Below, piece by piece: positions 24,343 through 34,767 of a stretch of 64,000 bases of DNA (position 1 is the first letter of the stretch; every line of letters begins with the position of its first letter). The DNA is from Unio delphinus (taxonomy: Eukaryota > Mollusca > Bivalvia > Unionida > Unionidae). The position numbers and the translations under genes were made by a program. Location: contig JAQISU010000251.1 in the NCBI GenBank assembly GCA_029339505.1, positions 317,501-381,500 of the forward strand. The letters are read 5' to 3'. The notes under the pieces are model-generated. The model was not told the DNA's origin. It did no database searches and saw only the letters and a list, made by a program, of their open reading frames with translations.

Positions 24343-24515
24343 AGTATTAAAGGTTCAGAAAGAACCCAGGAAATCTCCGGCAAAAGAAACACCCAACAAC
24401 GATAAGCTACTGGCAAGCTTTCTCGCATACCCACATTACATAGGTAAGATGGCAGTGATGCGTAACAGTAAGCGCTTTAGACCACTCGACCACTCGGGGC
24501 CCTTACATGGGAATG
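24340..24515 (-). mobile_element. tRNA-derived SINE
   Basis: Read on minus, the head GAGTGGTCGAGTGGTCTAAA carries an A box like those of Ser/Leu tRNAs. The body follows, and the 3' end is CTTTAATACTGGCA with a TA-rich tail. The B-box region looks partly deleted. Confidence 0.65.
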
Positions 24516-24613
24516 TAACAAATAGCTATAAATACAGAATGTGAAACAAATCGTAAATAAATATATGGTGTTGATAATAAATACAGTGCATTAGAAGCCG
24601 TTGTAAGCTTATT

Positions 24614-24760
24614 AGCAGCAGAGGGGGCGAATCCGACAACTTTGTAGAAGCGTCAATTTGGCAAACCCAGGCTTCCTCGTAATTGCTTAATAGAAGCGTC
24701 ATAATCAAAAAAAAAAAGATGCCAAAATCGTTGTCGCACTGCTATGGGGTTAACAATCTT
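24614..24760 (+). repeat. Terminal inverted repeat, copy A left end
   Basis: It starts AGCAGCAGAGGGGGCGAATC and contains GGCAAACCCAGGCTTCCTCG. It matches the reverse complement of 49,049-49,220 and, in the same orientation, 34,611-34,737. The internal side ends next to the ATPase stop codon. Confidence 0.8.
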
Positions 24761-24761
24761 T

Positions 24762-25424
24762 TCAACCGAATATTTGATCAAGTCCGACACGATATCTTGA
24801 TCTAGGATCATGCAACTTTATCGTTACAAATCCATGTGGGATTGACTGAGCGTGAATAAAGAAATTTCTAAAGAGATTATAATCCATCTCGCTGTTGCAC
24901 CAGGTCTGGTGAATATTTCGTAGCGTATGTGTATCAACTCCGTTGAATACAGCAAGAATATTTCAGTTATCTCTAATCACTTTTAGTATTTGAGTGTATC
25001 GTTGAGTGACATATATCACGTCAGTGTTTTTATGCCTACCTCTGGAAAATATCCTAGCGGGATTCTTTTGATTGTCTAACATCACATCATCATATACGAT
25101 CAAATTGTTAATACCTCCATCAATATCATCAATGTTCGTTGCTTCCTCGATATCGGTTATAAACTCAATAATATCCTCATCGATTTCCGATTTTGCTTTC
25201 TCGTTAAAATCCTTTAACACCTCGTAACATCGATGATCGTCTACACTCAGAGCTATTAAATACAACTTATTCCATTTCATCCATCTCGTTATTAAATTAA
25301 GTAGCAGTTGTGTCTTGCCACTTCCTGATGGTCCGATTATAATTATACGAATAGAATTCGGCAACATCTCATGGTGTTTAATAGGTTCCCGTCGTCGGGT
25401 AGCTGAATAATCAATTACATTCAT
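24762..25424 (-). pseudogene. A32-type genome packaging ATPase, copy A
   Basis: The gene starts at the ATG at 25,424 and ends at the TGA at 24,762-24,764, 221 codons in one frame with a TGA in place of a Cys codon near 24,965. The Walker A motif is GPSGSGKTQLLLNLI (residues about 32-46) and Walker B is NNLIVYDDVM (about 108-117). A motif FSRGRHKNTDVIYVTQRY follows, as in the A32/FtsK-HerA packaging ATPases of Polintons, adintoviruses and larger DNA viruses. It would pump DNA into the capsid. It is divergent from the zinc-ribbon/PLA2 gene with only 17 bp between start codons. Copy B at 48,378-49,042 is clearly homologous. Confidence 0.85.
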
Positions 25425-25441
25425 GTTATTCTAAATATATT
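25425..25441. promoter_or_regulatory. 17-bp divergent promoter gap
   Basis: TTATTCTAAATATATTA is all that separates the two divergent start codons in copy A. In copy B the same gap is filled by a long (AT)n tract. A shared TA-rich promoter is inferred. Confidence 0.4.
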
Positions 25442-25942
25442 ATGGATCTATATTGTGTGAAATGTAAGAAGCGTACTAGCACAAACGACTTGACGACGAT
25501 TACAACTAAAAATAGCAGATCAGCACATACTGGTAAGTGTGAACAGTATAGTACAAAGACATTTAGATTTGTTTTTATGAAATCTGCAGATGATTTAAAA
25601 AAATAACGAGAAGGTGATACTGCAGCCAAATTAGTAAAACTCCCAGGAACGCCATGGTGGAAGTATCCGGGAGAAAAACACCTTCCAGGGTATAGTTATT
25701 GTGGACCCGGAACCAGACTCGATATCAGACTCGATGATCAAAATCAACCCCGATCCGGTGAAAACCCAATAAACGCTATTGATAAAGCGTGTTATACTCA
25801 TGATGTTGCTTATAAAACCAGTAATCTGCAACACAGACATATCGCAGATGTGAAATTAATTCACGCGTTGAATTCAATCACTGATAAATCCTTCAAAAGA
25901 AAAGATAGCTTCATGGTTAGTAAAATCGGCGATGAAAAGTAA
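25442..25942 (+). pseudogene. Zinc-ribbon (DUF5679-like) plus phospholipase A2 protein, copy A
   Basis: The frame from ATG 25,442 to TAA 25,940 has 166 codons and one internal TAA at 25,604. The N-terminus MDLYCVKCKKRT with later Cys residues is a zinc-ribbon of the DUF5679 kind seen in viral proteins. The second half has a phospholipase A2 fold signature: the calcium loop YCGPGT, then the active-site helix DKACYTHDVAY with the His-Asp pair. Parvovirus VP1 and some adintovirus proteins carry such a PLA2, which acts on membranes during entry. Copy B has its stops at other places, so the two parts were probably one ancestral protein. Confidence 0.8.
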
Positions 25943-25974
25943 ATTGATGTTAGATGCTGGTATTTAATAACAAC

Positions 25975-26915
25975 ATGGAATATATGTATTATTCTCCAAG
26001 AGGATTCTGGAGGGGTAAAGCAGCAATTGGTAAACTCGCTAGCGCTGCAAAGGTGAAAAATAATACTGCAGCGGATTGGTTATCTAAACAGGCATATGGC
26101 AAATTTATCTACCACCGCATAAACAAATTAACTACTCGCAATTTGATGTCAGCGTTCCTAATGATGTTCATCAAGCTGATATATTATTTCTACAGCATGA
26201 TGGTGTTTACAAATACGCGCTAAGTGTAGTTGATGTTGCGAGTCGATACAAACAAGCAGAGCCGCTGAAAACAAAATTATCAACTGAAGTGGCCTCTGCG
26301 TTTGAAAGTATTTATCAAAGGGGTCCTCTGCATGGACCAAATCTATTACAAGTTGATCCCGGCAAGGAATTTCAGGGTGCACTGTTATCAACAATGAGGA
26401 ATCATAATGTCACTATCAGACGAGGACATACTGCACTACATCGTGATCAGACAATTGTTGAACGATTTAATCGGACGCTTGCTGAGCGGTTATTTGGATA
26501 TCAATACGCGAATTTATTCAGGATAAACGATCCCGTGATTGGGTCAAGAGATTACCAGGCGTAATTACCGCGCTGAATAATGAGATTACTCGAACAGTTA
26601 ATATGAAACCTAACAACGCTATTAAAATGAAGTATATACCAGTAAAACCACAAAACGAGTTTTCAAAACAACCAATACTCGTCAATGTCACTGTTGGATA
26701 TTTATATGAACCAGGAGAGCTCGAAGGTGGTAAACAAAAGGGTTACTGATCCTAGCTGTAGTGTCACCGCGCATAAAATATCTAGCATAACACGATCTAC
26801 GGGTAGACCAGCAATCTATAGATTGGATTCAACTGCTCCTCAGCGAGGGTTTACTCGTGAACAACTACAAGTGATACCCGAGGATACTCAATTACCCCCG
26901 TTTGGTCTTAACTAG
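25975..26915 (+). pseudogene. Retroviral-type integrase (rve), copy A
   Basis: The start MEYMYYSPRGFWRG at 25,975 is conserved in copy B. The core has a first Asp near HQADILFL (about 26,170), the second in LLQVDPGKEFQG (about 26,345-26,380) and the Glu in TIVERFNRTLAERLF (about 26,455-26,495). The C-terminus ends VIPEDTQLPPFGLN at the TAG at 26,913. Such c-integrases insert Polinton-type DNA into the host genome. At least two frameshifts are present. The stop codon overlaps the end of the convergent HNH gene. Confidence 0.87.
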
Positions 26916-27231
26916 CACCTCTTCGTCTGTTGCACTCAAGACAAGTCAGCATCACATTATCTCTGGTATGACCAATATTGTTATTTTTTCTGTCTACGGT
27001 AAATTGTCGATAGTCTTTATCCGACCAACACCAATTCATTATACAATTGCAACTCGCGCAGTGATTATTCTGTTGTTGTTTCAGTGTAATTATTAATTCA
27101 GCATCAATGCCAAATTCTCTATTATTTTTTTTATCCTGTTGTTTATAACCAGAGAGTTTTTCATTGATTGTTGTGTCATTATCATCTAGAACAACTCTTG
27201 GAAATTGATTTATTCTTCGTACTCTGGACAC
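26908..27231 (-). pseudogene. HNH nuclease domain at the C-terminus of the helicase gene, copy A
   Basis: The minus frame runs from the helicase motif VI-like SRVRRINQFPR to an HNH domain with NNHCASCNCIMNW, QFTVDRKNNNIGHTRDNV and LTCLECNRRR. The two CxxC pairs would bind zinc, and the central segment resembles the endonuclease VII-like HNH fold. A nick- or junction-cutting role in replication is inferred. This 107-codon frame has no stop. It overlaps the integrase stop by a few bases. Confidence 0.75.
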
Positions 27232-28600
27232 TGCGAGATATACTAAATTCGCTCACTCGATGTGATTATCTACCATCCAAACAACTGTATCGGATATAGT
27301 CAATCCCTGTGAATAATGTAGCGTCCATGGGGATTTATCAGCACGCAATGCATCTTCGACGACATTGATATTAACCAGCACAATATCATTTAACACTAAA
27401 TTCCGCTTCTTTGTCTAGCCAGGCATATCAACTTCGATATTTTGTCTTCGTGTATCCTTGGGTCACACAGCGGTACTAGAAGTGTTGAAAATGTTTCTTT
27501 ATGTAAATCAAATAACTTCATCTGAAGCGTGTCTCTGGCTATTTATCTACTTGCCACTATCAAATCGTTTGGTCTCCACGCTTCCCAGAAATTATTTAGT
27601 GGTGTTTCTGAAATTATTTCACGGGGTATTTCACAATGGATTCGATCCGGTTGTAATCTGATTAGATTTTTGAACTCGCGTAATTGTTCATCAAGTGCTC
27701 TATGCTCATAATAGTCTATAAATTCTTTATCCAATCATGCGGGGATAAACCGACAAATGCTGGTGGTTGGCCATGATCTCCGCACTTGAACTCTACCATT
27801 TGATGAATTGCATCTGTGGCTTACACAATTTTGGGATAGGTAAATCCACTGGAAAAAACTGGATTGAATTTGGAATAAGCGTACGTACTTTCAATTGGTT
27901 GATTGGTTGAGTGCATGATGTGTCTATTCCCACTCACCCAGGTCTAACATTCATATCATTAGCCCCTTTTTAGGGGTATGATATGACGACCAAATTAAAT
28001 AGAGCACTCTGCGCGCATAAACGCCAGGAAGATGTGGCGCCATTCCATCTTCCTGGATAAATTAAATCACTGCCATGTAAATAAATGGCAGTGCAGAATA
28101 GTGAACATATGACCCTAGTGGCCGGTTTCACTTTAAATCCAACTATTCATTCATTCATGATCGCCGCACATTATAACTCTTGTATTCGATAGTAATAGCC
28201 ACTCAAGGAACTTTTGTAATACATCTAACGACACTGTGGATATCTCATCCCAAATGATGACGTCAGGAATTAATTTCTCGCCCATTCAATCAGGAGTCCA
28301 TTCGTCACCTTTCCATCGAAAAAAGCTGTGATAAGTGCCAGCATTAATTCCTCGCTGTTTAATCTCTCTTGCGAGTCTATGGGTCGGTGTTAGAACAATC
28401 ATGTTTGATTTGAAAACGCTAGCGTTTCCACGAAATAATTCAATCGCACGAGTCGTCTTACCTGATCCACCACAGCCGTTTAAATAAACTGTTTTATATC
28501 TACATATTGGATCAGATATCGACGGTGCAAAAGATAGTTCTGATATCTTATTATTTTTCAAGTAATTGTTTTCAATCGTAACGTCTGCTGATTTGGAATA
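27232..28600 (-). pseudogene. SF1 helicase, copy A
   Basis: Walker A (GCGGSGKTTRAIELF) is near 28,440-28,480, followed by TPTHRLAREIKQRG. The Walker B part (WDEISTV) lies near 28,225-28,245 and motif III beyond it, but a 384-bp insertion at 27,772-28,155 splits the gene at that point. The motif VI-like SRVRR lies just before the HNH part. Superfamily 1 helicases of the Pif1/RecD kind unwind DNA at replication forks. The frame at 28,286-28,561 is the same as that of the preceding polymerase. Confidence 0.8.
27787..28155 (+). mobile_element. SINE-like insertion with direct repeats and three hairpins
   Basis: Absent from copy B, it is flanked by CATGATCTCCGCACT (27,772-27,786) and CATGATCGCCGCACA (28,156-28,170), 13 of 15 identical. 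It ends with an ATTCATTCATT tail. Inside are three near-perfect stem-loops at 27,952-27,984, 28,024-28,056 and 28,068-28,093. No A or B box was seen, so its class is open. Confidence 0.65.
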
Positions 28601-29921
28601 TTCACACGGTATTTCACTTTTAATTCTCTATGATCCCCAACTCTCGTCTGAATTCACTAATTCAGCCACTGCTTCGTTGTGTTTCACGTCTATATAAAAT
28701 GAATCAGTGGCGACTCTAACTGCGTTGTCAGGAAATATATTTATCATTGAAAATAAATTAATAAAAGCATAAGCCAGCATAGATGCCCTCAAATGTGTAT
28801 ACTGAAGATTGTGTCCATCGTTGTAAATAACAATTGAACCCAATTTGGTTCCGTAGGACAAGAAAGCGTCTTTACGATCGACATATATACCTTTAGATGT
28901 TACATCCGCGATTATAAAATTGTATTCAACGCTATCTATAATCAACCGTGAAGAATATCGTTTATTGTCGTATTTATTTTTCAACCTGAGTGAATTTACC
29001 AATTATTCTTCTATCGAGATCTTTTGCGTCCTTCTAATTTCAAATATCTGTTTGGACAATTTCACGATATATTCTTCGTCGAGATCAGGGAATTGTTTTC
29101 TATTTTCGCTGATTATACTATCTAGACCATCGGGTTGTGGTAAATAGACTTCAGTCTGCGCTCGATATGATATAATCGCTTCACTGACAATCAACGATAT
29201 TAGCATTTTAGAATCAATCATATACCGTAATAGCACTATTGGCATCCAGTGTTTTTTTAGAGATGTGTTCACCAATCCAAGCATAACAACACGGACGAAG
29301 TCCTGTAGCCAATTCGAATGATACCACACGAGCGAATCCAGTTATATCAAAACCAGGCAGTGGTATATTAATCGCAACACGGGTCATTTCATGTGTGGGA
29401 TGTCCAAATCTTTTGAAGTACTCAGCACATTCTCCATACCCGAGAAAACTCCCGCGATAACATGCAACCATATCAACTGAAATGATGTTTATAGGGCTAT
29501 AATTTGTATTCCATAATCCGCCATGACGATACTCGATACAACTTGATTTGATATCTGATAGAAATTCAGCTCTTGGTGGTTTCCACATGTTTTTCTTTCT
29601 CGCGAAGTGAGCTATAACCGACGGAATTGTAAAACAATTTGTTAATAATTGTTCATCGTGTTCTGTTGAAAAACCATTAGCTAGTTTTTTCATTTCATTG
29701 TGGAGGGCTTCAGTGAGGTATAATTCGCCATTAGATTTTACAAATTGATCGAATTTACCCTCTTCGTGCTCAAAACTATGAAGTAACCACACTGACACAG
29801 GATCGTATTTACTTAACTCGTATATAAAATCAAATAATTTCTTTTCAGAGAATTCTTCTCCCGAGATCTCCGCGAGTAGATATTTTATTGTTCTATCCCG
29901 CGGAAATATTGTTACTGCAGT

Positions 29922-31518
29922 TGTAACAGAATTGTTACCGAGAGGAGGGTGGATTAAATGAACAATACAAACACAATTTGTGAAAGAAAATATAAATTTA
30001 TGTAATAAATTATAAATGAAAAAAACACAGATGTAACAACACAATAATTCACGCGCTCAACCCACAATTACACTCACAACCATTCACAATACATGAATAA
30101 ATTAAATAACAATACAAAAGGAATCACAAATGTAAAGGGATCTCTTGGATTATACACAGATCCAAGAATCCTTTACGAAAGTTAAATAAATGCAAGTATG
30201 ATTCACGAAAAAAAATAAACACAAACGACAAACTATCTATCGCACGATGGATTGCGATAACTAGCACGATCATATACTTGTATTCAATCAAGTTGCTAGC
30301 TTTTATTGATATCTATGTGATCACTTGAAATATTATTGCGATCTGACATAAACATGCAAATACAACAATGTATTAAATTATATCACAATTTCAATACACC
30401 TATGTGTCTCCCCTGTATAACCGCACGATTCAGCAACAGTTGAATCGTCTCCCAGTTTCCCCGAGAACCGAGGGTTGACCAATACTATTATCGGACGTTT
30501 CCCTACACGGATCCACCACAGTTATACGTTCAGACAGCATACAACATCTACCCGAACCAACGGTTCCTCACTCCCCTAGATGTCAACCCGGACGTTTTAC
30601 AACTCTAAGACAGCTCCGACACTCGGACTTCTAGCTTTCCGGATATTTACACGTTACACAGATATTGACGAACAGACAGTTCGACACACAGACAGATACT
30701 TCAATTCCGTTTGCACAAATTAACGGCACAAGCACATTCAGATATTTATACAGAGATGTTCCAGAACAAACAATAGATGTCCCACAACAAATCAAACGAT
30801 ATCAAAGACGTTTATCAAAAGATGGTATCAGATGTGTTAACAGCTACGGTATCAACGATGTTATTAGCAGCTACGGTATCAACGATGTTATTAGCAGCTA
30901 CGGTACCAAAAACAATGTAACAACTATGTTAGCAGCTACGGTATCAGAGACGGTATCAACGATGTTATTAGATGCGCTATCAGTGATGAACTTCTACGGT
31001 ATCAACGACGGAATCAGCTGGAATCAGACTGAATCAACGACGGAATCAACGACAGAATCAGCTGGAATCAGACTGAATCAGCTATAATAAACAAAACCAG
31101 ACTAATAATAGTTGTCTCAAAAATAATCTAAGCCGTAGATTACGATATTGTATTTAAAGTCTAAAAGTGACTAGTAATTCCAAATATTCCACGTTTAATT
31201 GCAATAAAAGCATCATTATACGAAATGATAATCTGAATAAAATTCACAATAAAACGAAATGTAAATTTAACACTCACCCCTTTGGCTGGAGATTTGCAAG
31301 ACGAGGTTATCTATCCTTCGATTAGATATTTTAGATCCCGTAAAAAATTATGATAAATAGTTCGCCTTATATACTCTCAATAGGTGAACATAAATCACAT
31401 CGAGCTTGCAGTGCACCACGTAAAACGAGTATTTCGGATTTCATGTAAATTACAAATTGGCACATGCAAATCGTTACACGCCACTTAATCACCCCAGGTA
31501 ATGCCTAATTCTGTGACA
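29922..31518 (-). repeat. 3' LTR of the nested element
   Basis: The 1,597-bp LTR matches those of element 2. The subrepeat block at 30,830-31,085 has grown and diverged (about 27-bp units with CAGCTACGGTATCAACGATG). About 90 bp near its start are deleted relative to the 5' LTR remnant. Confidence 0.87.
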
Positions 31519-31701
31519 ATACCTCCCCCCTAAGAATAAAAATGTACACATTTTTAAAACTAACACAGAATAGAAGAAAAATAACTACTGATGATATCTT
31601 ACAACATTTACACTGGTTATACTACAAACTGGATTTTATTACTGGGCAAATTCATACAAATTTCCCATCACGCCCTACTCAAGTAGTCTGCGCCTATATT
31701 T

Positions 31702-32540
31702 TCAACTCCCCTTATTGACATTGTCGCTCTGTCTCTTGATGTATAACTTGAGCATGTTAGCATGGAATGTCTTTACATTACCGTCCATGTCAATTTTATA
31801 GTCCATGTCACCTTTTACTTCTTTAACTTCATATGGACCTTTCCACTGGACTAATAACTTATTCGAACTCGTTGGAAGAAGCAATAGCACCTGATCTCCC
31901 ACAAGAAATTTCCTATTACGCGCTCTGCGGTTGTAATACTTGGCATATCTGCGCCCCGATTTAATCAATTCGTCACGTGCCATCTGGCATGTACTCTCAA
32001 GTTTATTTCTTAGATCTAACACGTACTGGTAAGTCGTTTTTATTTCCTCGTTCGAGACATCACCAGTCCATAGTTCGCGTAGTATCCGCATCGGGCCTCG
32101 AACCGTTCTACCATACAACAGTTCAAAGGGTGAGAACCCTAAACTTTCCTGCGGTACTTCACGGTACGCGAAAAGAACAGCGTTTAAATAACGGTCCCAG
32201 TCTTGCGGACGTTCCGCGCACATCTTCCGTAGCATGCTTTTCAGGGTACCATTAAACTTCTCTACCAGTCCATTGCACATCGGATGGTATGGGGTAGTGT
32301 TTAGCTGTTTGATGGATAACAGCCTACTTATTTCACCCATGAGGTCAGAGGTGAATTGGGCACCACAATCAGTGAGGATTTCCTCTGGCACCCCTACCCT
32401 ACTGAAGATATCAACTAATGCTTCAGCTACCCTTTCCGTTTCAATAGTTGGTAACGCTACGGCTTCGGGGTATCTGGTTGCGTAATCAACCAGAGTAAGT
32501 ATGTACCGATTCTTTCTTTCGGTAACCGGGTGTATTGGTC
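31702..32540 (-). pseudogene. Integrase C-terminal half of the nested element
   Basis: An open minus frame of 229 residues from 32,391, extendable to 32,540, covers the integrase core from GPIHPVTERKNRY onward. It includes the second Asp in ILTDCGAQFTS, the Glu in LVEKFNGTLK and the C-terminal domain VQWKGPYEVKEV. It is better preserved than in element 2, with a Cys codon where element 2 has TAA at 8,587. The HHCC finger and the start are missing through a deletion joined to LTR sequence at about 32,541. Confidence 0.87.
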
Positions 32541-32996
32541 CTACGATATTGTATTTAAAGTCTAAAAGTGACTAGTAATTCCAAATATTCCACGTTTAAT
32601 TGCAATAAAAGCATCATTATACGAAATGATAATCTGAATAAAATTCACAATAAAACGAAATGTAAATTTAACACTCACCCCTTTGGCTGGAGATTTGCAA
32701 GACGAGGTTATCTATCCTTCGATTAGATATTTTAGATCCCGTAAAAAAATTATGATAAATAGTTCGCCTTATATACTCTCAATAGGTGAACATAAATCAC
32801 ATCGAGCTTGCAGTGCACCACGTAAAACGAGTATTTCGGATTTCATGTAAATTACAAATTGGCACATGCAAATCGTTACACGCCACTTAATCACCCCAGG
32901 TAATGCGTGTACGACGAAATCAAGAAAAATGGTGAGTTTCGTTTGCAATTGAAGAACAACAAAAATCAGTTCAAATTTTCGCCTAATTCTGTGACA
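32541..32996 (-). repeat. 5' LTR remnant of the nested element
   Basis: It starts TGTCACAGAATTAGGCG at 32,996 on minus and breaks off at 32,541 within the LTR, where it joins integrase sequence. Confidence 0.88.
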
Positions 32997-33781
32997 GCAG
33001 TGTCCAAGCATGTGCATTATGGTCAATACTTTTTATTGGATCTCCATTTGATTGATATTTCGGTTCATATAATACTTCTCCTGTTATTTTCATTACAGTT
33101 ATTGGGAATCTTAATGACGTTTTTTTCTAATTTAGTTATATCTTGAATCATTGCTCCGTTCTTCCTAACTATTAGTTCCCTTTCATTTATTTTTTTGCGT
33201 CTTTTTTCCGTCAATTTGTTTCCACGCAACGCATTTGTGAAGTGTTCTATTATTTGTTCTGCTACACAATTCAACGACATTTTCATTGGTTTTAGTTTTC
33301 CAGTACTCGGTTTATCATTTAACGAGTATGCCCCATAAACAATTGCTGTTAAAGGATAAGATCTCTCGTATTATGGTTTGTTAATTCCAGTTAAAATTCC
33401 TGGTTTGGAATCATGACTCACAGTGACAGTTTTTTTATCTTTAAGATTGGTTCAAATTTGTCTCGAATAATCCAATCTCCCGTTTCTGAGCGGATAATGA
33501 ATTTCACTCTAAAAAAAAAATACTTTTTCTTATCAAGATGTGAGATTTGCAACTGCTGCTCAATCATCATTCATGGTAACATCAACACTACCATGAATTC
33601 GAAATGTTGACCAACAGTGAGATGCTCCATCACGCTTGAATTCATTAAAACAATCACGAATTTTACCTATCGTGCTTCTATCCATTATTAGACCCTAATG
33701 TACATCTACGGAGACTCTATCGAGATTGAATTTAGCATTTTTCCAAGGCGTTATTTTCGATAATCTCTCGAACCCCTCCAT

Positions 33782-33844
33782 ATTATAATTAAAACAAGTA
33801 TTTAAATAAGAAATTATTATATAATAAATCATTGCAAATGATTG
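33782..33844. promoter_or_regulatory. 63-bp divergent promoter, copy A
   Basis: The gap between the polymerase start (33,781) and the Cys-rich protein start (33,845) is 63 bp, exactly as in copy B (43,474-43,536). Both contain the palindrome TATTTAAATA, a likely shared core promoter. Confidence 0.55.
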
Positions 33845-34177
33845 ATGATAGGATCAGTAACCGCATGTAACAAACCATGTAGAAACGAATTCTGTGAATA
33901 TCATATGCAAAGTATCCGTCGTGGGAGTTTTGGGCCAGCCCCTTGCATACGATGTGGGGTAGGTGTGCGTGTTAAGTAGCAGTTGTGTCTCGGTTGTGGT
34001 GGTAAGCGATACAGAGAATTGAAGCGTTATTATGATAAGAGAATCAAAAACTCCATCCCTGACAAAATACCTGACAAAATCATAAGAACATCTCAAGACT
34101 GTATTGGAAGATTTCCAAATAATGTAATAATTAAACCAAAATATAAATTAGACAAAACGTATTTATTATACAAATGA
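33845..34177 (+). pseudogene. Small Cys-rich zinc-binding protein, copy A
   Basis: The frame from ATG 33,845 to TGA 34,175 has 110 codons, with one TAG near 33,977. The Cys pattern includes CNKPC, a CEYH segment, CIRC and CLGCGG, followed by the basic stretch KRYRELKRYYDKRIKN. It may bind DNA or act in late transcription, but I do not recognise a named family. Its stop overlaps the next start as ATGA. The homologue in copy B is 43,180-43,473. Confidence 0.65.
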
Positions 34178-34640
34178 AACAAGAATTCCAGCCGCACCAT
34201 GTGATCAGCAATTATGAAACGTCTCGAGACGGTATTATCAGAAACCGTAGACTGAAGAACCCAGTTTTTGTTGTGAATAATTTTGGATATTTGATGTTTA
34301 CTGTTGGAAATAAGAAATATCTTAATCATCGTTTCGTATATGAGGTGTATAACGGATTGATCAATGATGGTTTTGTTATCGATTACATTGATTACAATCC
34401 TAAGAACAAATCTTTATCAAATCTATAAGCTGTGACACAAAGTGAGAATTTAAAACGAGGAAAGACTGGAAAGTACTCGAAAAAGCGAGACCTATAAAAT
34501 CATCTAATACAGAAAATAACGAATAAATAGTATTTCAATCTATGAATGAAGCCGGTAGGTATTTTTATATTTGTATACCCTCAGTACAAAGAGTAGCAGA
34601 AGGGTTATATCGGCAAACTAAGGCTTCCTCGAAATCGTAA
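34174..34640 (+). pseudogene. HNH (HNH_3-like) protein, copy A
   Basis: It starts at ATG 34,174 inside the ATGA overlap. The region HRFVYEVYNGLINDGFVIDY followed by IDYNPKNKSLSNL resembles HNH_3 endonucleases, in which the usual motif is DHID, so the catalytic His is Tyr here. A TAA at 34,426 replaces a codon of the conserved NLQ stretch, and a frameshift follows. Sequence similarity to copy B ends at about 34,610, where the terminal repeat of copy B begins. Confidence 0.65.
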
Positions 34641-34737
34641 AAAAAAACGTCGATTTGGCAAACTAATGCTTCCTCGAAATTGCTAGCAATTCATCAAAAA
34701 AAGACGCTATGGTTGTTGTCGCACCCCCTCTGCTGCT
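34611..34737 (+). repeat. Terminal inverted repeat, copy B left end
   Basis: It contains two direct copies of GGCAAACTAAGGCTTCCTCG or a variant (34,612 and 34,657) and ends in CGCACCCCCTCTGCTGCT (34,720-34,737). It matches the inverted sequence at 49,049-49,220. The outermost part is missing. Confidence 0.8.
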
Positions 34738-34767
34738 ATGGGTTAAATTGTTATGATGAAAAATCAT

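Larger units (their letters stand above)
29922..32996 (-). mobile_element. Internally deleted Gmr1-like LTR retrotransposon nested in the polymerase gene
   Basis: A 5-bp TSD GCAGT flanks it (29,917-29,921 and 32,997-33,001). On minus it consists of a 456-bp 5' LTR remnant (32,996-32,541), the C-terminal half of integrase (about 32,540-31,723), the last RNase H codons, the 3' untranslated region with PPT, and a full 3' LTR (31,518-29,922). Primer site, gag, protease, the integrase N-terminus, RT and most of RH are gone. It is the same family as element 2. Confidence 0.9.
28601..33781 (-). pseudogene. B-family DNA polymerase (protein-primed type), copy A, split by LTR element
   Basis: The minus frame starts at ATG 33,781. 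The N-terminal part (33,781-33,002) and the rest (29,916-28,601) are separated by the retrotransposon at 29,922-32,996. Motif A is IISVDMVACYRGSF near 29,440-29,490. Motif B is a variant lying close to the RYSSRLIIDSVEYNF region (about 28,960). Motif C reads VRVATDSFYID (about 28,690-28,720), with Ala where DTDS polymerases have the first Asp. It would replicate the element from a terminal protein. A TGG-to-TAG change near 28,631 and other stops make it dead. The frame continues into the helicase. Confidence 0.8.
24614..34610 (+). mobile_element. Virus-like (Polinton/adintovirus-type) element, copy A, replication half
   Basis: From the terminal repeat at 24,614 the order is packaging ATPase (minus), zinc-ribbon/PLA2 (plus), integrase (plus), HNH-helicase-PolB (read on minus), Cys-rich protein (plus) and HNH protein (plus). 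The whole block is repeated in inverted orientation, diverged, at about 42,780-49,220. Copy A stops at about 34,610, where it abuts the terminal repeat of copy B, so it lacks its own structural genes. A SINE-like insert and an LTR retrotransposon interrupt it. Most genes carry one or more stops. Known Polintons and adintoviruses share the ATPase, integrase, PolB and protease set. Confidence 0.85.

Noticed and set aside
24105..24434. Frames with Ile-Tyr repeats on both strands
   Set aside because: They are translations of the CA/TA microsatellite.
30665..31087. Plus-strand protein with repeated GIND motifs
   Set aside because: It lies antisense in the nested LTR and is made of its subrepeats.
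24614..34737. Copy A as a complete element ending at 34,737
   Set aside because: The terminal repeat at 34,611-34,737 faces the structural block, its ends match those of copy B, and the copy A sequence breaks off at about 34,610.
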